Assembly (NCBI GenBank): GCA_013399015.1
Contig: VWZX01000208.1
Span: 204,830 to 268,829, forward strand
Direction: 5' to 3'
DNA from: Galbula dea
Taxonomy: Eukaryota > Chordata > Aves > Piciformes > Galbulidae
Length of the DNA stretch: 64,000 nt
Positions 48,453-59,962 of this stretch are shown in pieces. The notes beneath the pieces were generated by a model, which ran no database searches, was not told where the DNA came from, and worked only from the letters and a program-made list of their open reading frames with translations. Position numbers and translations under genes: made by a program. Positions within the stretch are counted from its first letter, which is position 1. Each line of letters starts with the position of its first letter.

Positions 48453-48581
48453 AGGACATAAAAGAAAGGGGAAATAATAATAATAAATTAAATAATTTAT
48501 GGACAATGCAATTGCTCACTACCTGCTGACCAATCCTCAGCCAATTCCAGAGCAGTGTCCCTGAGCCAGCTTTTCCCCTAG

Positions 48582-48588
48582 TTTATAT
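48582..48588 (-). promoter_or_regulatory. TATA box of the solo LTR
   Basis: ATATAAA on the minus strand, about 200 bases into the LTR from its U3 edge, as expected for an LTR promoter. Transcription, if any, would run leftward from about 48,555. Confidence 0.6.
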
Positions 48589-48798
48589 CCTAAATACATC
48601 ATATGGTATGAAATATGCCTTTGGCAAGTTTGGATCTACTGAGAAGCTGGAAAGCCCTTGACTTGTAAACATTGTTTAGCACCACCTAAAGCATCTTTGT
48701 GTTATCAACATTTTTCTCATCCTAAATCCAAACCACAGCACTATACCTGCTACTAGAAAGAAAATTAACTTTATCCCAGATGAAAACAGGACAGGTAG

Positions 48799-50278
48799 TC
48801 ATTCCAGAGCAGAAAAATGTCCACTTACATGGGAAAGACAATGAGAAATTTCCCCAGGTAATATTTTGGGATCACTATCATATACTTTTTTAGTGAATGA
48901 AATGTCAAAAGCATGTAATAAAGCATTCATATTTAAATTAATTACTAAGTTAAAGGTATCAGATGACTATATTTTGGAAAGGTTCAATGGTTCCACTTCA
49001 GATTTTTCTATCATATCATAAAACTATTCTTTCAAATTGCTTTGCTTTCTGCTGCGGAGACTGATTTACAATGCATAGTTGGTTTTAAACTATGAAAATA
49101 AGCTGAAAATCACTAATTTATGTTTCTGAAGCTGTAATAAGTATTTTTTTATGTACAAGTTTATGTTCAAAGCTATGTAAGCTAAAATACCTATTGAATA
49201 TGTTACCCTGAGACAGGCAATCTGAGTGTAGAATCTCTTCTTTTACTCCATCAGCTTAGAAGCAAAATTTTTTTAGAGAAATGTAGGTCTAACCACAGAC
49301 ATATATATATATATATAAAAGTTATTTTTCTGCTTGATCATCACCATACAGATATACCAGCAATCCAGCTGTTTTTCTGGACAGTGATGTACTATGCAGA
49401 GCTACCACAGATGAGCTAACTGCAGTGGGAAATAATATGCAAGTGCTAGTGCAGGACTTTCACTTGGCTAATTAGCTGACTAAGCAATGCTAACTATAGC
49501 AGGCATTATGCCACGTAAGCAGAGCTGTGCTAGTTCTGAGACACAGTTACTGCCTATACACAATGCTATTTTGGGAATTGTGAACTCCTCACCCTTATTC
49601 AGAGTTGCTTGCCTGTATCTACCTCCCCCCTGGAGTGGGGGTGAAAGAAGGCTCCTTTGAACAATGGAAAAACTTAAAAGAGAGAGAAATGTCATTGTGT
49701 TTCTTTCCCCTATGGGCAGGGTCTCCTGGAGGCATACACAGTCTCAGTATCTTCTGTGCTGAGATCTGCCTCAGTGGCAGATCTGCCAGACTGCCACTTG
49801 CTCAGTGAGGGTGAGCAAGCCATTTTCTTTCCTGTCATCTCTAAAACAGGGTAGCTCCCTACAGCTTTGGAAAGAAGAGGCCACAATGTCTGTCCAAGGA
49901 AACATCTATTTTTTTCATATAATTAGCACTACTGAGACATTAATAACAGCTTTGCTAGTGCCTGTGAGTAGACATGTGCAAACAGCCAGCTATTAGTTTT
50001 GGTGGCTGTTCCAAAACTTCTAGAAAAGCACAGTTTGAGACTGAAAGAACTGCTTAATGCACCCTAAAGATAAAAGGGGTTTTTTTGGGTTTGAACTAGG
50101 AAAATTGACGTTTCACACAAAATGTGAGTCAAAAAAAGCTTAAAGTAGAGTAACTTTGGTTTGTTTCTTTACAATGAGAAAACTTCACTGGTGTCAACAT
50201 AAAGCTACAAAATCTTTCAGTTGAACCAAATCATAATTTTTTGGTGAAAAAAGTGCTCAATAATTTTTTTTCCCAACT
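48799..50278. other. AT-rich unique sequence, no gene recognised
   Basis: Contains a TA microsatellite (49,300-49,317). Short open frames at 49,480-49,996 lack motifs. Confidence 0.6.
49300..49317. repeat. (AT)n microsatellite
   Basis: About nine perfect AT units. Confidence 0.88.
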
Positions 50279-50920
50279 ATCATAGAATCATAGAATCTCC
50301 TGAGTTGGAAGGGACCCACAAGGATCATCAAGACCAACTCCTGTGTCTGACAAGCATTACATCATGTGCCTGAGCGTCTTGTCCAAATGCATCTTGAATT
50401 CATTCAGTTTTGGTGCTGTGACTACTTCCCCAGAAAGCCTGTTCCAACGCTCAGCCAACCACTGGTTGAAGAACCTTTTCCTAGTATCTAATCTAAGCCA
50501 CCCATGGCACAGTTTCATGCTATTCCCTCAGGTCCTGCCACTGGTCACCAGAGAGAAGAGATCAGCTATTGCCCCTCCACTTCTCCTCATGAGGATGTTT
50601 TAGACCGCAATGAGGTCTCCCCTCAGTCGCCTTCTCTCCAGGCTAAACAAACCAAGTAACTTCAAGCACTCCTCATATGGCTTCCCCTCTAGACACTTCA
50701 CCATCTTTGTGCCCTCCTTTGGACACTCTCTACTAGCTTTATGTCCTTTTTATATTGTGGCCTCACTTGAGATGAGGCCACAGCAGTGCAGAGAAGAGCA
50801 GAACAATCACTTCCCTTGACTGGCTACAAGTGCAATGCTGATGCACCCCATGACACTGTTGGCCCTCTTGGCTGCCAGGGCCCACAGTTGACTCATATTC
50901 ACCTTGCCATCAAGCTATGT
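50279..50920 (-). mobile_element. CR1 LINE fragment, subfamily with 'ggatcat..' tail
   Basis: Minus-strand CR1 whose 3' end reads 'tcatagaatcatagaatct', 'tgagttggaagggacccaca' and 'ggatcatcaagaccaactcc'. This tail type is shared with the plus-strand copy at 59,711-59,962. It spans the 3' UTR and the ORF2 C-terminus, with many stops in the coding sense. The plus-strand open frames at 50,343-50,819 are antisense shadows. The 5' truncation is near 50,920. Confidence 0.93.
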
Positions 50921-53900
50921 CAGTCAGTTTTTCTAACAGAAATATGTTCTTAGCAGTTGTAATGAGTAGGTGGAGAGAGAAAACCGCAGTTATTCAGGGT
51001 ATGTCATGCTCAGAAGATAGCATTAAAAATATTTCTTCTTAGTACTGCATTCTATCTTGATGTTAATGTCTCCCTTAAAGGATTAGATACATGTTGCTTT
51101 TCCATGCTTTTTTTTACTGAGTGGCATGTAGTTCATTTACCATTTTCAGAGAAGCTCTGGCATGATTTCAGGCTGGTCAAACATATTGGGAAGAAATTAA
51201 TGGATGCAAATTATCAATAATAACTTATTTCCTCTATTTTTCTTTTTGCAGTAGCACCACCACAACACATCTGTTCAAAGCACCATGAAATCAGCAAGTA
51301 GTAGCATATAGACTATTCACTTGGGAAAAAAAATCATTCTGCAAACTAAATGTTAACAGTGCCTTTTGGCCTACAACAACTCTCAAGTCATGACAGGAGT
51401 TCCTGCCATCTCAAAGGCTCTCCATGTCATTTGGATCAGGTCACTGTCTGGTTTCGGTGATGTCAGTAAGTGGTGTCCCCCAAGGCTCCAATTTCATCAT
51501 CTCCTGCAGAAAACAACCTGTTTATCTCTTACCAACAGCTCTAGGATGATAAATGGAGGTTTTAATGCAAATTTTGCACGTGTTTGTTCTGAGCAAGGGT
51601 GGACTGGTCACCTGTTTGGTAAAAGAATGTCATTTCAATTCTGAAAATGCAGTAAGATTTGGCCCCTCTGAAATATTCCCCTTCAAGAATACTTCCCACT
51701 GTTTGAAGCTGAGTCATCATGCATTTTCTGGATGAGGAATGAGTATCTAGACTTAGAAGACAGTCTTGTTTAACTATACTTTTTTATTGGTAATAAATTC
51801 TACCTTGCATTGGTCAGGAAGTGACTGATTTAAGGATCAATCAGATATTCTGCCAGTCTGTGCCTTTTCAGAGCACTTCATGGACTAACAAAATCTTACT
51901 CTGAGACACCAGATTCTTTATCATAAACATCCTGTATATCTTGGCATTATATTAGTGAGAATCTTCTGCTATCTGGTTTCAGAAAATGATGAAGACCAAA
52001 GCAGGCATGACTAATGAAGGAAAAGACCCACTGTATTCTTTAAAGTAAAAGAAGACACTACTCCTGATATCAAAAGGAAAGGTAGTCTAAATATCCCATA
52101 TAATTCTAGCTTTATCATATTAAAGAGAAGAAAAAGAGGAATTTTTTTTTGTTTCTGGGAGAATTAAGTATTCAGAATAAGCTACACTGGGAGGGGGAGT
52201 GCTCATACTATACTTAAGAAATACATTCTTTTTTTCAGTTGAGGGAACGGAAAGGAGCCTATACATGAATGACTGCTTTTATTTGGTTTTCTTTTTTGTG
52301 TCATTTTGCAGTCTCATTGGCATGAAAATAATTTAGCTTCTATGATTGACATCAGTCATAATAAGGGAAAAAAATATTATTTTCTTTAAGTCTTTTTTAG
52401 TTGGGATTGTCTTAAGACTTGAGTGGTTCAAGCTTGTCTTGTTTAACAACAGAAATTCAAGATAAATATTAAAATATTCAAGTAGATCTTTCATTTCATA
52501 GCTTTTTTGGTTTTTTTCCATGAATTATTGTGGAAAAATGACTCAAGAAAATTGTCATTAGAGAACTTTTCTACTTTAGAATGGAAATTATGTAATACCT
52601 ACAAAAATGCTATCTTTAGGTTGATGCAATGGAGCAGGTCAAGCAATGTTCAAAGGCTTAGTAGTCTTGTGTTTATCAACAATAGATACCAAACATCCTG
52701 TTCCTCAGAATCAAAAGCTTTATTTTAATTCCTTTTATCTAGCTGGAGAAAGGTTAAAGGAAAAGATTAAGGTATTAAGATTTGTAAGAATTATGAGACT
52801 CTCTGAAATGATTCCAAAGAAGCTTTATTTATGGCTCAGCTGCATGGTAGCACAAACCAACTTTTGTTCTGTTTTCAGCTGAGCTATTTATACTTCTTTA
52901 TTTTGCTGAGGACAGTGCTTGAGGTTATTATTTTCCTTTTTTTTTTTAACAGCATTTGAGATTATTATTCAAACATGTATTTTATTTTGTGCTTGGAATG
53001 TTTTAAAATGCTCTCATTCACACTAAGTGACAGTACTGTGAGTTTAATTCAGTGAAAGAAAGTCCATACCATACCAACCCAGAAAAGAAGGTGATATTTT
53101 TTCCAGCTTGAAGGAATGACTCTTGGTCCCTATTTTTCCTTTGGAAATGAAGTGAGAGAGCATGGCAGGTGGTAACAACAAAAGGCAGCGACCTAAACTT
53201 CCTTCCTGAAACAGGATCCTATAAAAATGCAGCAGATACATGTCCTGTGGGTTAGTTGTATAGGAAGCATGCCTGGGAATTCCAACATGATTGAGTTGCT
53301 CTTCTACAACTGAGGCTGCACCAGGTGCTGAAAGGTTCAAACTTGTGTTGAATGCTTCTAATTACTCCTTCTTCAGAGAATTTAACATTGCCACCAGTGA
53401 TGATTGTTCCATTAATTTTTGTGGGGTTTAGATCAATACAAGGCCAAGAAGAAAATCTATGAATTGAAAGGAAACAGCACTGGAAAAAGACAGATTTGAC
53501 TTTGTGCAATATTTTTCCTCTTCTTAATTTAAGCATGATTTGAATGACTGGAAGGTTGTATTTTCTTATTGTTATTTTTTGTTTTGTTTTTATATAAACC
53601 ATAACTAGTCCATAGAATTCCTTGCTGCAGGACAGAATTGGAGCCAAGTTCTTGAGCAGCTGCTAGCTTAGAGTCCATGTCTATTCCATTTTTGAAGCCA
53701 AGTGGAAAGGCTGAGAGGTTGTACATGTTGTGACACTCTAGAACTGTGTGATTCATGCCCTCTAGCTTGGATCACAGAAGAAGCACCAGCTTGAACTGGC
53801 AAGGTGGAGCAGATAGCAAAGTGTTAAGAACTATCATGTGATTTTACAGGTTACTTGAGAAAGAGTAGGCTTTTAGGAGATGAACTTATTTAATCAAGGC

Positions 53901-54799
53901 TTTGGTTTGTTTTCACGTGTTTATCATCCACTTATGTGCTCTTTAGGGTGATGGTCTGATGCAGGCTTGAGAACCACATGGGATCTTTCACAGTCTAGTG
54001 AGAAAGATTATCCCTTTTGGGGAATGGTCCATGTATTTTACTGTGTTGTAACTCTGATATCCTATTGATTTTTTATGTTGGATTGCTTGTGGCTTAAGTA
54101 GAAGTTTCTCTGCTGCAGTTTGAAACCTATTTAAACCATGTTGTTAGCTAATATACCTGTAATGTTGTTCTTCCCCATTTCCTTGCCATAAATTATACTT
54201 AGCCAGTTCATTCCAAACTATTTACGTGCACTATGCTATAAACTACAGGGTACAAATTGGGTCTGAGTTAAAGAGAGACAAGTTTTCTAGTAAAGATGTT
54301 ATGTTAACAATAACTTAGATGCCAGCATTCAAGCAAAGGTTGATGTTGTACAAAGAAAATATAAGCTCACTCCGTTCTTTATGTTTGTTTTCCCTGTCAT
54401 GTATCTTCTGTAGTTTGTCTTTACACTCGCTGTGCAGCAACCCCTCACTAATAAATTTCTGTATGTAATTCTACCAAATAGTCTTAGCTTTGCTCTTTCA
54501 CCATCATAAGGCATTGAGTGTCCTCACTGGTGCAGTAAAGTAGGATGATGGTAGAGGTGGAAATATTGCTTTATATTTTTTTATGGTTTTGCATGTTACT
54601 TATTGCCCTTTTTACATCTAGTACTATATTTGGGAATGTAATTAAAACTAACTGGTTTCAGCTATTCAGATGTAAGCCTGATAAGAAACAGATTAATTAA
54701 ACTTGTTTCTGATCATACAAAAAACATAATCATATTTTAGAGGCAGCATCTATTATGGATACAGTTGTAAGCAATAGGAAAATATATATTCAGCTTTTT
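50921..54799. other. AT-rich unique sequence, no gene recognised
   Basis: Contains overlapping minus-strand open frames of 131 codons (53,252-53,647), 98 codons (53,044-53,340) and 75 codons (53,529-53,756). I do not recognise any domain in them. They run in different frames and could be chance or the trace of a decayed pseudogene. Confidence 0.45.
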
Positions 54800-55220
54800 A
54801 TGGTTTCAGGAGCTGAACTGCATCCAGATGCAGCTCATAATGCAGTTTACAAAATACCTAGAACCAAGGAACTGTGGTGTAGATTCAAAAATGTGCAGGT
54901 ACTGAAGGAAATAATAGAGTCTATAGGGAGCACAGTGGAAGATGAGGCTGCAGCCTTAACACACGGGGGTGTTGTGGGAATTTGGTACAAACATCACTGG
55001 CAACGTATCAGGCAGGAACATTAATAGCAAAAGCAACTTCCCACAAATACTATATGTCTATTGTAACCAACACTTAAGAAGATTTTTAAAACTGGATAGA
55101 AAAGTTCTGCACATAGGTCCCTTTGCAATTAGATAGATAGCACAGCCCATCCACGCACACAAACCAAGCAGTGTTCTACAACTGTGTCCAAGTTGGATAA
55201 CAGGACACAGGTGTGACCAG
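54800..55220. other. Unclassified segment with an 89-codon open frame
   Basis: The plus-strand open frame at 54,755-55,024 is less A/T-biased than its neighbours. Within it, 'tttatggtttcag' (ending near 54,810) and 'gtgcaggtactg' (near 54,898) resemble splice acceptor and donor. I cannot name a product, and no conserved motif is visible. Confidence 0.2.
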
Positions 55221-55241
55221 TGCATCCACTAGGGGGAGGGG
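55221..55241 (+). promoter_or_regulatory. CTCF-like motif
   Basis: CCACTAGGGGGAGGG fits the CTCF core CCACNAGGGGGCGC at nearly all positions. Motif matches alone have a high false-positive rate. Confidence 0.4.
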
Positions 55242-55500
55242 ACAAGCCTTTAAATAAAAGTGGTCTCACCTGAACTTTGTTTAGCTGCTTGTGGATAGTG
55301 GGATAAGAGGTTTTTGTGGCTGGATAATCTTAGGAGAAAATTGTGACTTGAAGGTTTATTCTGATAGAAAGTGCAGTGATGTGGGTATTATGTAAAAGCA
55401 ATGTATTTCGGGTGCCCTAGGAATACAGAGAAGCGTTTGAGGCAAATAAAAAGTGGCAGTCTCACCTTTGAGGTATTTAATAGACTTGTGGAAGCAGCCT

Positions 55501-55723
55501 TATAAATAGTGCTGAGGAGAGACAATTTAAAGATAGATCTGTCATGATTTTTTAGAAACATCTGCTACAAGACTTTAGAGTATACAAGAGCTGTGTGACT
55601 CAGCCAGAGACGAGGTGAAAGGCTGTTTTGAGTGAATGATCTGAGAAGAGGCTTTTTTCAAGGCATCTAATGGAGAAAAACAGAGATATAATCTTTATCA
55701 ACACAGATTCATCAAGAAAGCAG
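55501..55723 (+). promoter_or_regulatory. Candidate TATA promoter and short first exon
   Basis: A canonical TATAAATAG at 55,501-55,509 is followed by about 160 bases and then an ATG at 55,670. It opens 18 codons (starting MEKNRDIIFI) that run into a good donor, CAG/GTAAGT, at 55,723/55,724 in phase 0. A second TATA-like TTTAAATA lies at about 55,249. Order and spacing fit a promoter plus first coding exon, but I recognise no protein, and I found no partner exon that keeps the frame. It is a hypothesis only. Confidence 0.2.
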
Positions 55724-55866
55724 GTAAGTCTTTGCTACAGCAATTTGCACAGTTAAAATTATTAACATGTTTAGTGCACAGAATGTACGTTTAAATTTTA
55801 TGCAGAACTACTGCCCGCTTTCTGCTTACACTTGTAACAAAGTAGAAGCTGATCTGTGTTGAGCTA

Positions 55867-55881
55867 TCACCACCTAGTGGT
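55867..55881 (-). promoter_or_regulatory. Second CTCF-like motif, opposite orientation
   Basis: On the minus strand this reads ACCACTAGGTGGTGA, close to the CTCF core. It faces the plus-strand motif at 55,221-55,241, about 640 bases away. Weak by itself. Confidence 0.3.
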
Positions 55882-57860
55882 AAAAAAGAAAATATAAAAA
55901 TAGCAAAACCAGATTCAAGTATTTTTTTTGTTAGCTGTTGTGCCTATGTAGGGTGTCGTGGAATAAGTAGGGGCAATAGAAACTGATGAACTTTGTTAGG
56001 AATTAAAATTAATAAATGTGGTAGTAATCCATTACTAACTTCATCTTTTAATGGCTTTTTTTTTTTTTCCTGTACTGTATCATAACTTCTTAAGGAGTAG
56101 TTACTTATTTAATAACTTTTCTCTTAAAAATTTTGTTTGTAGTTGTAACTAGCTAGGGCACCAATTTTATGTTCTTGCCTGTGTGGTGATTGTAAACGGA
56201 GTTTTGATGCTTAAAAGAAGGTGAGGTTCCTTATGTTACTAATAGTTTTAAATACAGCTAACTACACCTGCTCTATACTGACTTGTTTGAATGTGTCTAT
56301 GCATATATATATATATGTATACTTCTGCCCCTTTGCGATGGCTGCCAAAACATGAATAACTTATCTTCCCTTTCTGCATGCTGTTTCTGAAAAAAAGAGT
56401 GGTTTCTTTCTTTTTGGTTGGTTGGGTCTGGGATTTTTTACTTTTATTTACTTTTTTTTTAACTTGGAGAGCTGCTATGAACCAGAAAGGCATGTGATCT
56501 CTGATCTCTTTTTATGGTTCTTGTAAAAAATAGCAATGGTGCTAAAAGTCTTGAGTTGTTTTAAATTTATGTTTAAGAAAGTTTTAAAGAAATTCTGTTG
56601 TCTTAATTTCAGTTTTGTTGGGATTTGTTATGTAAATATGAAATTCTCTAGTAGAAATGTGAGGAAGAACAGATTTCTGTCCAGCTGCATAGACTGAGCA
56701 CACAAGAATTTTGCACTATGCCTCAGATTAAATGGCACATTTTTTTCTTGAAGTAAAATAGTTATCTTTTTGAAAAACACAAACATAAAATTATAGTCCT
56801 CTCATAGAAGCTGGTTTCTTTGACCACAAATGCTCCTGTGCATTAGAAATGTATTTCAGTATGTTGTATATTGAATGCTTTTTGGCTATGTTTTCAGAGG
56901 TTGCCTCTAGTAACTCTCATCTTCTGACTCTTTACTCTGAATTTTAGACCTATCACTAGGATGAATAAATCTGTAGCTGTTTGAATTTATTTCTGCTGAG
57001 CATCTAATGAGATTTTCAAACAAAATCAAATTTTATGCTACTAGCTTAGGCAAAATTATATAATGTGCTCTAGCTTTATCTCTGCTCTTCTCACACTTTT
57101 CTTTCTAGTAGTGATTACTAGTATGTTGTCTGAAGAGACTATAATGTTTTAAAGGATATGTTATCCTTTAATGTCTTAGTATATTGAATTAATTATCATA
57201 TCCTCCATCTATTAAGAGCTTTAGCTGCTGTCAAGTTAAAAAGTGGAAATTTGAAGAATTAACAAAATGTTTTTCAGCACTTTACTCTGCAGATGGGCTT
57301 ATGTCTTACCCTGGTAGGTGCTTCTCATGATACCAGTTATGTATATTAGACTGAATTCCTGCTCTGACTGAACCAGATTATTGTGTTGATATGAAGTCAG
57401 CAGGTGCCAGATGAAGGCAAGATAAGTTGTGGTCTGTTGGAGTCACTACTGGTGGCCTGGCAACATACAAAAGGCAGGAAGTAGGAACTTATATTTTCTT
57501 ATATCTGGAAGAGTTTTAACTATCACTTGCATGCAGATAGTGGTAACGGTTTGAGCTTCTTGATAATACAGGTTGCTCTTACTCCTAGCTTTCCTTCATC
57601 AGTGTTGTCATTTGTTGAGTATACACTTGAATTCCTTTTTATTCTTTGTTCATCTCAAATGCATACTTTTTTCTTTTTTCCATGTTTCTTTAAGCAAAAT
57701 AGTAGAAGAGATTTATAACAACCAGCTGTATTCCATCATATTTGCCACAACATTTTTCTTCTAATGTCGCTCTCTGTCCTCTTCTGTGATGCCTCTCAAG
57801 GCTTTTGGGAAGCTGTTGTGTTTGTAAATCTGCCCCAGTAACTTCCAACAAAGAGCAAGA
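55882..57860. other. AT-rich unique sequence, no gene recognised
   Basis: Contains a TA microsatellite near 56,302-56,321. Open frames are short and T-rich. Confidence 0.6.
56302..56321. repeat. (AT)n microsatellite
   Basis: About seven AT units followed by gtata. Confidence 0.8.
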
Positions 57861-57892
57861 TCACAGAATCACAGAATGTCAGGGATTGGAAA
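57861..57892 (-). mobile_element. Minimal CR1 3' tail
   Basis: About 32 bases: two octamers (tcacagaatcacagaat), then 'gtcagggattggaaag'. This is an extremely truncated CR1 insertion in minus orientation, or the remnant of a longer one. Confidence 0.75.
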
Positions 57893-58041
57893 GTGAGGTA
57901 GCTTTACTGATACCTCCTAGGCTTGGTTTACTCAGTGGCACTGATGATAGTGAAAAGGTGCTTGACTGAATCATAGACAGATCTGTGAAGTAGAAGTGCC
58001 TCTCTCCATCACACTGGACTGAATTAACTGGTCCTTCTCAA

Positions 58042-58223
58042 ATGGCAGACTGTAAGGATTTAAGCAGGCCACATATGATCGTTACTAATACAACTGTAAA
58101 TGGTACTGGCAGTACTCCAAGTTCTTGGTCAAAGTTGCACCCGCTTGCATGCCATCAAATAGATAACTGTCAGGGAGGCCTGGGTCCTGAGAGAGAGCTT
58201 AACAGTTCTATTTCTACTACACT
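58042..58223 (+). other. Open reading frame ending at a splice-donor-like site, product unknown
   Basis: The ATG at 58,042 opens 61 codons. The frame stops only at the TAA inside a consensus donor ACT/GTAAGT at 58,223/58,224, which is what an exon read through its donor looks like. The predicted peptide (MADCKDLSRPHM at the start, with NTTVNGTGST and LHPLACHQIDNC) is compositionally ordinary, with two N-glycosylation-type NxT sites, and is less T-rich than typical chance ORFs here. I recognise no family. A pyrimidine stretch 'ctggtccttctcaaatggcag' just upstream could serve as an acceptor but would start inside the frame. A chance ORF is the default explanation. Confidence 0.2.
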
Positions 58224-58689
58224 GTAAGTATTCAGTGAAGGAACTGTGACTTAAAAGATGAAAATGAATGACTAATACAGCATCCTGTGACCTAAATGCT
58301 AATTCTCAGAAATATTTTTCTTATTAATAGATTATTTACAGGAACATAGGTTCTCAAAACATTTATGATCAAGTTAGATATTTTTTGGAAAAAGAGTACA
58401 AATTTAGGTCAGTGTACATTAAACAAAAGCCCTTTTGGTCTCACCACTTAGCACTGCATACCATCTGATAAACTCTACTTCTATTTGAAGTTGCCTTAAT
58501 TTCATCTGATGTTTTGAGTGTAAATTTATCTGTAAGGGTCATAGTCTGGCCAACTGCTCTCATTTTTTGACACTCTGTGATTTTATGAGTTTTCATAATA
58601 AATGTTGGCTACATGATCTGTCTACCCAAGGCTGTAGGAGGAGGCGAGATCCAAGCTGAGGGAATGGGCATAACAGTAGTGTAGGGCTT

Positions 58690-58740
58690 TCAGTTTGACT
58701 TCGTAATCTTGAAGATCCTTTCCAACCATGATGATTTAAA
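58690..58740 (+). mobile_element. Possible decayed CR1 3' end
   Basis: The stretch 'tttgacttcgtaatcttgaa' and 'gatcctttccaaccatgatg' resembles an old CR1 3' terminus (ttggactagatgatcttcaa, ggtcctttccaacc). Too short and diverged to be certain. Confidence 0.35.
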
Positions 58741-58936
58741 AAGAAACAAAAATCCTTGAAACTGCTAGAACAAATCTAGCTTTTACTTAGCATCATCTTC
58801 TCACCAGTGCATTTTATTTCTAGTGTTGCTGAACTGTTATGAGGGTGAGAAAAAACCCAATCTACTCTACTGGCTTGCCTTCTAAAGAGGCTTTGGTTTT
58901 TTTTTTAACTGAATCAAAATTATGACTGTGAAACAG

Positions 58937-58973
58937 GTTTTTGGTTGGGTTGGGTTGGTTGGTTGGTTTTTTT
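58937..58973. repeat. (TTGG)n simple repeat
   Basis: Runs of ttgg and ttggg followed by poly-T. Similar in kind to the tract at 1,946-1,993. Confidence 0.85.
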
Positions 58974-59710
58974 AAATATCCTTCTGTAGTATGAAAGAGC
59001 ACCAGGCTCATTGACAGAACAGGGTTTGCTGGTATCAAATTGAGATGTTTTGTGTTATCTGAGTTCAAAGCTAGTCTGATTTTTGCCTAGACAATGCCTT
59101 ATTATTGAAACATGCTTGACACTTCAAGACTCTATCCATACGAAAATATTCCTGCAGACGTATCTGACTTTATTCCTCTCCACCCAGCCTCAGCCTGGGA
59201 CAGGGTATTCTGAGGCAAGCAGAGTCTGAGAATGTGATACTTGTGCAACTAGTAGAAGGGTAGAATATCCCTTGAAAATGTTAAGCACTAAAAGTGAGAA
59301 AGAAGCATTTTCAGACTCTTTCAGGACAAGGCAACCAGGTGATATTCTGTCCAGCCCGAAATGTTCTGTCTTGGTGACCATGAATAAGGCTTATCTTGGA
59401 GCTCTTGATGTTTTCAACGTTCTGGAGTTTTGCTCCTCAAGAAGCTGATTATTTTAATACATCCGTTTGTCAGGTGTCAAATTTTCCTGAAAAGAAAGCT
59501 GAGATTTCTTACAGGTTAGACAGTGCTGTAATGGGGAGATAGTTGGTATATCTTGTGCCAGTGAATATTTAGAGTGACAGCTTTCTTTAAAAGAAAAGGT
59601 ATAGTTGGGAGAAGGTCTGAAACAGGAAAGTACATGGGCATTGTTTCTTAGGCTCTATTGACTAGACTTCCTCCAGAGCTGGGATAACTAACTTGACCAT
59701 GTGGGGAAAC
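58974..59710. other. Unique sequence, no gene recognised
   Basis: Nothing identifiable. Short minus-strand open frames lack motifs. Confidence 0.55.
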
Positions 59711-59962
59711 AGATGAAGTTAAGTCAGGGGTGGTTCAGCGTAGAGATTAGAAAGAGATTTTACACCCAGAGAATGGTTGGCCTCTGGAACAGCCTCCTCA
59801 GAGAAGTGGTCTCAGCACCAAGCCTGACAGAGTTCAGGAAGCATTTGGACAATGCTCTCAAGCATATGGTGTGATTCTTGGGGTGTACTGCACAGGTCAA
59901 AGAGCTGGACTCGATGATCCTCATGGGTCCTTTCCAGCTCAGTAGATGGTGTGATACTGTGA
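59711..59962 (+). mobile_element. CR1 LINE 3' fragment
   Basis: Plus-strand CR1 covering the end of ORF2 (segments for RF..RVVGLWNSLLRE-like and LTEFRKHLDNAL-like residues) and the 3' UTR 'ggactcgatgatcctcatgg', ending in a decayed octamer 'ggtgtgatactgtga'. It belongs to the same tail type as the copy at 50,279-50,920. No intact frame remains. Confidence 0.92.

Larger units (their letters stand above)
48325..48793 (-). mobile_element. Solo LTR of an endogenous retrovirus, ERVL-like, with 5-bp target duplication
   Basis: The element starts TG and ends CA (plus strand TGTCATG to GGACA) and is flanked on both sides by the direct repeat GGTAG (48,320-48,324 and 48,794-48,798). That is the footprint of retroviral integration followed by LTR-LTR recombination. 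Read on the minus strand it has the LTR order: U3 beginning 'tgtcctgttttcatctggga' with the familiar avian run 'ttaattttctttctagtagc', a TATA box ATATAAA at 48,588-48,582, and a polyadenylation signal ATTAAA at 48,452-48,447 followed by 'cctcaaccca' and U5 ending ACATGACA. The 5-bp duplication fits class III (ERVL) better than class I (4 bp) or class II (usually 6 bp). No internal viral genes are present. At 469 bp, with moderate decay, it is not brand new. Confidence 0.9.

Noticed and set aside
50343..50819. Two plus-strand ORFs of 86 and 69 codons
   Set aside because: Antisense shadows of the minus-strand CR1 at 50,279-50,920.
51455..51490. 'ggtgtcccccaaggctcc' resembling the GVPQGS motif of LINE reverse transcriptases
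   Set aside because: Only about six codons match and the flanks do not continue as CR1, so chance similarity is more likely.
53252..53647. 131-codon minus-strand ORF
   Set aside because: No recognisable domain. It overlaps neighbours in other frames, and a chance ORF or unrecognised pseudogene is equally likely.
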